Positions 1-4,606 of a stretch of DNA of 6,282 nt are shown one piece after another. This stretch comes from PALSA-1006 sp964532405 (GTDB taxonomy: Bacteria > Pseudomonadota > Gammaproteobacteria > Burkholderiales > Gallionellaceae), in the NCBI GenBank assembly GCA_964532405.1, contig CAZHIC010000068.1:1-6282 (forward strand). The letters run 5' to 3'. Both the position numbers and the translations under genes were made by a program. Under the pieces are notes generated by a model. That model saw only the letters and a program-made list of their open reading frames with translations. It was not told the DNA's origin and made no database searches. Position 1 is the stretch's first letter. Every line of letters begins with the position of its first letter.

Positions 1-280
1 GCTTGAGCATCTGCTCGGTGACGGTGAAGTCGGCGATCACGCCGTCTTTCATCGGACGGATAGCGGTGATGTTGCCGGGTGTACGACCCAACATCTGCTT
101 GGCCGCCAGGCCGACCTGCTGGATCACTTTCTTGCCGTTGGGGCCACCTTCCTGACGGATCGCCACCACCGACGGCTCGTTCAATACGATGCCCTGACCG
201 CGCGCCCAGATCAATGTATTGGCGGTACCCAAGTCGATGGCCAAGTCATTGGAAAAATAACCGTTGAAGTAATTAAACAT
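1..280 (-). CDS. mreB: Rod shape-determining protein MreB, N-terminal part (runs off the left edge)
   Basis: Bacterial actin homologue that forms membrane-bound filaments on the cytoplasmic face and directs the elongation machinery for rod shape. The 93 codons present begin MFNYFNGYFSNDLAIDLGTA, like the N-termini of proteobacterial MreB. The short hydrophobic/aromatic N-terminus is the region that contacts the membrane in Gram-negative MreB. It is followed by the phosphate-1 nucleotide-binding motif DLGTANT (residues 16-22), then LNEPSVVAI and AAKQMLGRTPGNITAIRPMKDGVIADF, all characteristic of the family. About 250 residues, including the other nucleotide-binding motifs, lie beyond the window. 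The ATG at 280-278 matches the family start and has a weak purine-rich site (AAGGCAAGA) just upstream. It is divergent from gatC, an arrangement I recall in other betaproteobacteria. The identification is very secure. Confidence 0.97.
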   Translation of the reverse strand, partial: MFNYFNGYFSNDLAIDLGTANTLIWARGQGIVLNEPSVVAIRQEGGPNGKKVIQQVGLAAKQMLGRTPGNITAIRPMKDGVIADFTVTEQMLK

Positions 281-367
281 ATTCTTGCCTTAAGTGTAGA
301 AGGGGTGCGTCTCTAAAGACGTTTATGATAACCTATTAAGCTCGTTTTGATAAAGCGTTACACCACC
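281..367. promoter_or_regulatory. Divergent mreB/gatC intergenic region with candidate promoters
   Basis: This 87-bp gap separates two divergent genes and so must hold, or lie close to, promoters for both. It is AT-richer than the flanking genes. TATGAT at 324-329 (one mismatch to TATAAT) is the best -10 candidate for gatC. On the other strand TATCAT in the same place (330-325) could serve as a -10 for mreB. Neither has a convincing -35 at 16-18 bp: the mreB side has TTTATC about 18 bp away, only a partial match, and the gatC side has nothing clear. The assignment rests mainly on gene layout, so exact promoter positions are guesses. Confidence 0.35.
308..321. other. Small inverted repeat between mreB and gatC
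   Basis: CGTCT (308-312), loop CTAA, AGACG (317-321): a perfect 5-bp inverted repeat placed just upstream of the candidate gatC -10 and inside the mreB leader. It could be an operator half-site pair or a small leader hairpin, but a five-base arm is short enough to arise by chance. No T-run follows it on either strand, so it is not an intrinsic terminator. Confidence 0.2.
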
Positions 368-655
368 ATGTCTTTAAGCATAGCCGATGTAGAAAAAGTC
401 GCCCGCCTCGCCCGTTTGGCGATGACTGGGCAAGAGATTCAAACCGCGCAAGCGCAGCTTTCGAACATTTTTGGCTTAATTGCCGAAATGCAGGCCGTCG
501 ATACCACGGGTATCGAGCCCATGTCGCACAGCCAGGATCTGAGCCAGCGCCTGCGCGAGGACATCGTTACAGAAGCCAATCAGCGCGAGGCTTTCCAAGC
601 CATCGCCCCGCAAACCGAGGCGGGCTTATACCTCGTCCCGCAGGTCATCGAGTAA
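368..655 (+). CDS. gatC: Asp/Glu-tRNA amidotransferase subunit C (GatC)
   Basis: Small non-catalytic subunit of the cytoplasmic GatCAB amidotransferase; in the known structures GatC wraps around the GatA-GatB interface and stabilises the complex. The 95-residue product is the usual family length. It begins MSLSIADVEKVARLARLAMT, the typical N-terminal helix, and continues with the AEMQAVDTTGIEPMSHSQDLSQRLREDIV segment, in which GIEPMSHS...LREDIV is the family signature, and ends ETEAGLYLVPQVIE. The ATG at 368 was chosen because it gives this family N-terminus; an in-frame TTG at 347 would add seven atypical residues. No strong Shine-Dalgarno sequence precedes the ATG. The gene starts the gatCAB operon, and gatA follows after 4 bp. 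Confidence 0.95.
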   Translation: MSLSIADVEKVARLARLAMTGQEIQTAQAQLSNIFGLIAEMQAVDTTGIEPMSHSQDLSQRLREDIVTEANQREAFQAIAPQTEAGLYLVPQVIE

Positions 656-659
656 CAGT

Positions 660-2114
660 ATGTTCAATTCCTCATTACGCCAACTCGGCGACGCTTTGCG
701 CGCCAAAAAAATTTCCAGTGTCGAACTGACGCAGAGCTATCTCGACCGCATCGCCAAGCATAATCCGCAGCTCAACGCGTTTATTACGCTGAATCCAGAA
801 ACCTCGCTGGCGCAGGCGCGCGAAGCTGATGCCCGTTTGGCTTCCGGCAAAACCGATGCACTCACCGGCATCCCCATTGCACAAAAAGACATCTTCTGCG
901 CCAAGGGCTGGCTTACCACCTGCGGCTCAAAGATGCTGCACAACTTCGTCTCGCCCTACGATGCGCATGTCATTTCACAATTCAACAATGCGGGCGCGAT
1001 CAACCTCGGCAAGACCAACATGGACGAATTCGCCATGGGTTCGTCCAACGAGACTTCGCACTACGGCACGGTGAAAAACCCGTGGGACACGGCACGCGTA
1101 CCCGGCGGCTCTTCCGGTGGCACGGCTGCAGCAGTGGCTGCACGTCTATGCGCGGCGGCCACCGGCACCGATACCGGCGGCTCGATTCGCCAGCCTGCTG
1201 CGCTGTGTGGCATTTCCGGCCTAAAGCCGACCTACGGCGTGGTATCGCGCTACGGCATGATCGCCTTCGCTTCCAGTCTCGATCAGGCAGGCCCGATGGG
1301 ACGCAGCGCGGAAGACTTGGCGCTGTTGCTCAACACCATGGCCGGATTCGACGAACGCGACTCCACTTCGTTGCAGCGCGAAAAAGAAGACTACGCGCGC
1401 GACCTGAACAAACCGCTGCACGGCCTACGCATCGGCCTACCCAAAGAATTTTTTGCCGAAGGCTTGAGCAGCGATGTGGCGCAAGCCGTAGAAGCATCCA
1501 TCGCCGAATACAAAAAACTCGGCGCAACCGTCGTCGACATCAGCCTACCAAACACCAAGCTGTCCATCCCGGTGTACTACGTGCTGGCTCCGGCGGAAGC
1601 GTCGAGTAACCTGTCGCGCTTTGACGGCGTGCGCTACGGTTACCGCGCACCTGAATATACCGACCTCGCCGACATGTACGAGAAGAGCCGCGCGCAGGGC
1701 TTCGGTGAAGAAGTGAAACGCCGCATCATGATCGGCACTTATGTGTTGAGCCACGGCTATTACGATGCCTATTACCTGCAAGCGCAGAAGATTCGCCGCC
1801 TGATCGCGCAGGACTTCACCGAAGCGTTTAAGCAGTGCGACGTCATCATGGGGCCGACCTCGCCTTCCACCGCATTCAAGCTGGGTGAAAAAGGCGACGA
1901 TCCGGTGCAGATGTATTTGTCCGACATCTATACCATCGCGATGAACCTCGCCGGACTGCCCGGCATGTCCATCCCTTGCGGCTTCGGCGCGAACAACATG
2001 CCGGTGGGCTTGCAGATCATCGGCAACTATTTTGAAGAAGCGCGCATGCTGAATGTGGCGCACCAATATCAACTGGCAACTGACTGGCATGAGCGCACTC
2101 CAAATGAAATATGA
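660..2114 (+). CDS. gatA: Asp/Glu-tRNA amidotransferase subunit A, glutaminase/amidase (GatA)
   Basis: Catalytic glutaminase subunit of GatCAB: an amidase-signature enzyme that releases ammonia from glutamine or asparagine and passes it to GatB to amidate Glu-tRNA(Gln) or Asp-tRNA(Asn). The 484 residues match the family length. The Ser-cisSer-Lys triad is intact: Lys76 in GIPIAQKDIF, Ser151 in the PGGSSGG glycine/serine-rich loop, and Ser175 in TDTGGSIRQPAA. Each lies exactly three residues earlier than its counterpart as I recall the Staphylococcus aureus numbering (79/154/178). SGLKPTYGVVSRYGMIAFASSLDQAGP and the C-terminal GLPGMSIPCG...PVGLQIIG are also family hallmarks. The start ATG lies 4 bp after the gatC stop with a poor ribosome site, suggesting translational coupling. 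The stop TGA overlaps another ATG (ATGA, 2111-2114). Unlike the gatC-gatA junction, gatB does not follow closely; repeats fill the gap. Confidence 0.97.
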   Translation: MFNSSLRQLGDALRAKKISSVELTQSYLDRIAKHNPQLNAFITLNPETSLAQAREADARLASGKTDALTGIPIAQKDIFCAKGWLTTCGSKMLHNFVSPYDAHVISQFNNAGAINLGKTNMDEFAMGSSNETSHYGTVKNPWDTARVPGGSSGGTAAAVAARLCAAATGTDTGGSIRQPAALCGISGLKPTYGVVSRYGMIAFASSLDQAGPMGRSAEDLALLLNTMAGFDERDSTSLQREKEDYARDLNKPLHGLRIGLPKEFFAEGLSSDVAQAVEASIAEYKKLGATVVDISLPNTKLSIPVYYVLAPAEASSNLSRFDGVRYGYRAPEYTDLADMYEKSRAQGFGEEVKRRIMIGTYVLSHGYYDAYYLQAQKIRRLIAQDFTEAFKQCDVIMGPTSPSTAFKLGEKGDDPVQMYLSDIYTIAMNLAGLPGMSIPCGFGANNMPVGLQIIGNYFEEARMLNVAHQYQLATDWHERTPNEI

Positions 2115-2122
2115 AACAAACA

Positions 2123-2255
2123 TTAACCACAGAGACACAGAGACACAGAGATCTTTCTCTGGTTTTCCTCTGTGTCTCTGTGTCTCTGATGAAACAACTA
2201 GCCATTCGACTAAGCTGGCAAAAAACGCCAGCCAAGTCGCTGGTTATGTGGTGAA
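2123..2255. repeat. Palindromic ACAGAGACACAGAG-type repeat between gatA and gatB, interrupted by a smaller element
   Basis: The left arm at 2130-2150 and right arm at 2168-2188 are perfect 21-bp inverted copies built from CAGAGACA units, with a 17-nt spacer. The outer flank TTAACCA (2123-2129) has its partner, TGGTGAA (2249-2255), displaced about 60 bp downstream. Taking out 2188-2247 joins the two and lengthens the perfect stem to 25 bp, then one mismatch and two more pairs. This cassette, ending in a TTAACCA-type flank, resembles a dispersed intergenic repeat I recall from many bacterial genomes (its translation reads like HRDTETQR). It lies within the gatCAB transcript; the right stem is not followed by a T-run, so it is not a canonical terminator. 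The gatB ribosome site begins at its right edge. Confidence 0.8.
2188..2247. repeat. Small hairpin element, copy 1 (60 bp), nested in the gatA-gatB palindrome
   Basis: It shares a 25-bp identical block (2191-2215) and a 15-bp identical block (2233-2247) with the copy inside gatB (3318-3342 and 3354-3368). The element can fold into an interrupted hairpin. The outer stem pairs AACTAGC (2196-2202) with GCTGGTT (2239-2245), with one G-T pair. The middle stem pairs GACT (2208-2211) with AGTC (2235-2238), with CATTC bulged out. The apical stem pairs GCTGGC (2214-2219) with GCCAGC (2227-2232). It lies immediately 3' of a CTCT tetranucleotide, as does copy 2, and shows no obvious target duplication. 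It encodes no transposase, so it would be a non-autonomous, REP- or MITE-like element. The shared blocks are certain; exact ends are inferred from where the host palindrome is broken. Confidence 0.8.
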
Positions 2256-2259
2256 AAGG
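2253..2259 (+). promoter_or_regulatory. Ribosome binding site of gatB
   Basis: GAAAAGG lies 8 bases before the gatB ATG at 2268 and supports that start. It sits directly at the right edge of the nested repeats, so the insertions stopped just short of, or supplied, the purine stretch now used for gatB initiation. Confidence 0.6.
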
Positions 2260-2267
2260 TTTTATTT

Positions 2268-3833
2268 ATGACCTGGGAAATCGTTATCGGGCTGGAAGTA
2301 CACACTCAGCTTTCCACCCACACTAAAATCTTTTCTGGCGCATCGACCGCGTTCGGTGCTGAACCGAACACACAGGCCGACGCGGTGAGCATCGCGCTGC
2401 CGGGTGTGTTGCCCGTGCTGAACAAAGGTGCGGTGGAACGCGCGCTCAAGTTTGGCTTGGCGGTTGGTGCGCACATCGCGCCGCGCTCGGTGTTCGCGCG
2501 CAAGAATTATTTCTATCCCGACTTGCCCAAAGGCTACCAGATTAGCCAGTTTGATCTGCCTATCGTGGGGCAAGGCGCGCTGACTATTCAGGTCGAACCG
2601 CTATCTGGAAACGCGAAACCCTACGAAAAAACCGTGCGCATCACGCGCGCGCATCTGGAAGAAGACGCGGGTAAATCGGTACACGGCGAATCACAAGGCG
2701 TTACCGGTGTGGACTTGAACCGTGCCGGAACACCGCTGCTGGAAATCGTTTCCGAGCCGGATATGTGTTCCGCCGCCGAAGCTGTGGCCTATGCCAAAGC
2801 CCTGCATTCACTGGTGCGCTGGATTGGCATTTGCGACGGCAACATGCAGGAAGGTTCGTTCCGCTGCGACGTGAACGTGTCGGTGCGCAAACTCGGCGCG
2901 CCACTCGGCACGCGCCGCGAGATCAAGAATCTCAACTCGTTCAAATTCATGCAGCAGGCCATCGACTACGAAGTGCAATGGCAGATCGACACGCTGGAGA
3001 GCGGCGGCAAGATTCAACAGGCCACCATTCTGTTCAACCCGGACACGGGCGAGACGCGCGCGATGCGCAGCAAAGAAGATGCGCACGATTACCGCTACTT
3101 CCCCGATCCCGATTTGTTGCCGCTGGACATCTCGCCCGCGATGCTGGCGCAAGCACGCGCCTCGCTGCCGGAACTGCCGCAGGCCAAGCGTGAACGCTAC
3201 ATGGGCGAGTACGCGCTCACCGCTTACGATGCCAACAGCCTGACCTCTTCGCGTGAAATGGCCGACTATTTCGAGACCGCGCTGCACGCCCTCTCTCCCT
3301 CTCCTCAATCCTCTGGAGAAACAACTAGCCATTCGACTAAGCCCGCGAGCGGGCAAGTCGCTGGTTATCCCGCAAGCGGGCGAGGAGGCGAACGAGAAAA
3401 TCAATCTTCTATCTCTGCCAAGCTGTGCGCCAACTGGCTGATCGGCGAAGTGAGCGCGCAACTCAATCGCGACGGTCTGGATATAGCGCAATGCCCGGTG
3501 AGCGCGCAACAACTTGGCGGCATGTTGGCGCGCATCGCCGACGGCACCATCTCCAATTCCGGCGCGAAAGAAGTGTTTCGCACGCTATGGTCTGAAGGCG
3601 GCGATGCCGATGCCATCATCGAAGCCAAGGGACTAAAACAAGTTTCCGACAGCGGCGCAATCGAAGCACTGGTGGATGAGATCATCGCGGGCAATGCCGA
3701 CAAGGTAGCGGAATATCGCGGCGGAAAAGACAAGCTGTTCGGCTTCTTCGTTGGCCTCGCTATGAAAGCCAGTAAAGGCAAAGCCAATCCGGCACAGCTG
3801 AACGACATTCTGAAGAAGAAGCTGGAAGGTTAA
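2268..3833 (+). CDS. gatB: Asp/Glu-tRNA amidotransferase subunit B (GatB) with a repeat-derived internal insertion
   Basis: tRNA-binding and kinase/transamidase subunit of GatCAB: it activates the side chain of Glu-tRNA(Gln) or Asp-tRNA(Asn) with ATP and amidates it with ammonia from GatA. The N-terminus MTWEIVIGLEVHTQLST carries the conserved Glu10/His12 pair. ARKNYFYPDLPKGYQISQFD (78-96), HLEEDAGKS (129-137) and the signature VDLNRAGTPLLEIVSEPD (148-165) are intact. The C-terminal YqeY-type domain ends GGKDKLFGFFVGLAMKASKGKANPAQLNDILKKKLEG. The length of 521 residues is about 40 more than the 475-485 usual for the family. The excess is residues about 342-383, rich in Ser, Gly and Pro, between DYFETALHA and AKLCANWLIGEVSAQLNRDGLDI in the helical domain. 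It is translation of repeats at about 3291-3410. The frame is open throughout, so the protein is probably made and functional. Start supported by GAAAAGG at 2253-2259. Confidence 0.96.
   Translation: MTWEIVIGLEVHTQLSTHTKIFSGASTAFGAEPNTQADAVSIALPGVLPVLNKGAVERALKFGLAVGAHIAPRSVFARKNYFYPDLPKGYQISQFDLPIVGQGALTIQVEPLSGNAKPYEKTVRITRAHLEEDAGKSVHGESQGVTGVDLNRAGTPLLEIVSEPDMCSAAEAVAYAKALHSLVRWIGICDGNMQEGSFRCDVNVSVRKLGAPLGTRREIKNLNSFKFMQQAIDYEVQWQIDTLESGGKIQQATILFNPDTGETRAMRSKEDAHDYRYFPDPDLLPLDISPAMLAQARASLPELPQAKRERYMGEYALTAYDANSLTSSREMADYFETALHALSPSPQSSGETTSHSTKPASGQVAGYPASGRGGERENQSSISAKLCANWLIGEVSAQLNRDGLDIAQCPVSAQQLGGMLARIADGTISNSGAKEVFRTLWSEGGDADAIIEAKGLKQVSDSGAIEALVDEIIAGNADKVAEYRGGKDKLFGFFVGLAMKASKGKANPAQLNDILKKKLEG
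3289..3394. repeat. Repeat insertion inside gatB (CCTCTC...CCCGCAAGCGGG type host repeat, interrupted)
   Basis: This region has no counterpart in ordinary GatB and consists of a CT-rich left part (about 3289-3314), the small hairpin element (3315-3368) and a right part with the hairpin CCCGC-AA-GCGGG (3369-3380) followed by CGAGGAGGCGAACGAG. Removing the small element joins CCTCT (3310-3314) to CCCGC (3369-3373) and makes a palindrome of 10-bp arms matching at 9 of 10 positions around the AA loop, to 3385. CT-rich and GA-rich arms around CCCGCAAGCGGG resemble a dispersed repeat I recall from many proteobacterial genomes. The outer limits are uncertain, set only by where GatB similarity appears to stop and resume. 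Confidence 0.65.
3315..3368. repeat. Small hairpin element, copy 2 (54 bp), nested in the repeat within gatB
   Basis: It is identical to copy 1 over 25 bp at the left (3318-3342) and 15 bp at the right (3354-3368). The middle differs: the apical stem is GCCCGC (3341-3346) with GCGGGC (3349-3354) instead of the GCTGGC/GCCAGC of copy 1, so pairing is kept although the sequence changed. As in copy 1, it begins right after CTCT. It occupies exactly codons 350-367 of gatB in phase, encoding GETTSHSTKPASGQVAGY; the same frame of copy 1 would read ETTSHSTK...QVAGY. Its length of 54 bp, like the 60 bp of copy 1, is a multiple of three, so insertion or loss would not shift the frame. Confidence 0.8.
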
Positions 3834-4606
3834 AAGTTGCGCGGTTTGTGTGGTGCGTTGGCAAACAATCGGTCATACAGCCAGCGCGGCAATCGCTTCA
3901 ACAGCCATCCCACCCACCCCATCTGCCAAGGCACCACGGCAAACGATTTGCCGCATTCAATGACGCGCGCCATGCGTTCTGCGGCATCGTCCACTTCTAG
4001 TATGAACGGCATCGGATAAGTGTTTACATCAGTCATCGGCGTCTTGATGTAACCGGGACAGAGCGTCACCACTTTTACACCGCTACCGCGCAATTCGACG
4101 CGCAGACTTTCCAGATACGAAATAGCCGCCGCCTTGGAAGCCGAATAAGCCCCGGCACCGGGCAGTCCGCGAAAGCCCGCCACGCTGGCGATGCCGACCA
4201 AAACCCCTCCCGACCTCCCCTTCTCAGGGGAGGAGTTAGCAAGCATCGCGCTCAGGAATGGCTGAAAGGTCTTCACCATACCCAGCACATTGATGTCCAT
4301 CACTTGCTGGAACACATCGATGTCTTCGGCATATTCTGTGAGCGTGCCGCGACTCACGCCCGCATTGGCAATGACGATGTCAGGCACGCCGACGCGCGCT
4401 ATGAAGTCGCCCGCCGCCTGTTGAACGGCAGGCGCATCGCGCACATCCAGCGCATAACAAAATACTTTATCAGGGAACTCCGCTGTAAGAGTTTGCAGCA
4501 ATTCGCCGCGTCGGGCGAAAGCGGCGACGGTCGCGCCGCGCTCAAGATAATGGCGCGCGAGGGCAAAACCGATGCCGCTCGACGCGCCGCTAATTACAAC
4601 TTTCAT
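3830..4606 (-). CDS. Classical short-chain dehydrogenase/reductase, substrate unknown
   Basis: NAD(P)-dependent oxidoreductase of the classical SDR family, presumably cytoplasmic. The 258-residue product has the cofactor motif GASSGIG (7-13), NAG (81-83) and the catalytic tetrad Asn106, Ser141, Tyr154 and Lys158 (YSASK), followed by PGYIKTPM (184-191) after the active site. The tryptophan-rich C-terminus (PWQMGWVGWLLKRLPRWLYD) is a hallmark of the SDRs found in this betaproteobacterial neighbourhood. ATG 4606-4604 overlaps the dsbA stop (TGATG), implying translational coupling; the in-frame TTG one codon upstream is less likely. Ten residues, SSPEKGRSGG (125-134), between the helix ending FLSAMLAN and the strand VLVGIAS, look like a repeat insertion. 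They sit in a surface loop before the catalytic Ser and leave the motifs intact. The stop overlaps the convergent gatB stop. The substrate cannot be read from the sequence. Confidence 0.92.
   Translation of the reverse strand: MKVVISGASSGIGFALARHYLERGATVAAFARRGELLQTLTAEFPDKVFCYALDVRDAPAVQQAAGDFIARVGVPDIVIANAGVSRGTLTEYAEDIDVFQQVMDINVLGMVKTFQPFLSAMLANSSPEKGRSGGVLVGIASVAGFRGLPGAGAYSASKAAAISYLESLRVELRGSGVKVVTLCPGYIKTPMTDVNTYPMPFILEVDDAAERMARVIECGKSFAVVPWQMGWVGWLLKRLPRWLYDRLFANAPHKPRNF
4204..4236. repeat. Short palindromic repeat inserted in frame in the short-chain dehydrogenase gene
   Basis: CCTCCCCT (4214-4221), loop TCTC, AGGGGAGG (4226-4233) form a perfect 8-bp stem-loop, flanked on the left by a further CCCCTCC (4204-4210). 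The codons it covers (4205-4234, ten codons) encode SSPEKGRSGG, which interrupts an otherwise well-matched SDR sequence. CCCCTCCC-ACCTCCCCTT-AGGGGAGG sequences are, as I recall, a common dispersed repeat in betaproteobacterial genomes. This is a different family from the repeats in and next to gatB. Confidence 0.65.

Noticed and set aside
347..367. Earlier TTG start for gatC
   Set aside because: It adds seven residues not seen at GatC N-termini, while the ATG at 368 gives the family start.
1082..1609. Arg/His-rich open frame within gatA (175 codons)
   Set aside because: An out-of-frame reading of gatA; its composition is explained by the codon bias of the real gene.
1545..2138. Long open frame antisense to gatA (197 codons)
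   Set aside because: It lies fully opposite the secure gatA gene, has no recognisable domain and an odd His/Val/Ala-rich composition typical of a shadow frame in a GC-rich gene.
2130..2190. Intrinsic terminator at the 21-bp inverted repeat
   Set aside because: No T-run follows either arm, the stem is not GC-rich at its base, and gatB depends on read-through in this operon layout.
2053..2271. Open frame overlapping the gatA end and running through the repeats to the gatB start
   Set aside because: Not a real gene: its sequence is gatA out of frame plus translated repeat. It is useful only for showing the peptide shared with the gatB insertion.
2123..3394. CRISPR or other spaced repeat array
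   Set aside because: Only two copies of the small element exist, about 1.1 kb apart with coding sequence between; no regular spacing or cas gene is present.
3289..3394. gatB as a pseudogene broken by the insertion
   Set aside because: The frame is open across the whole insertion, both flanking conserved segments are in the same frame, and the C-terminal domain is intact to its normal end.
2808..3512. Long open frame antisense to gatB (234 codons)
   Set aside because: It covers conserved GatB sequence on the other strand, shows no family motif and has no ribosome site in context.
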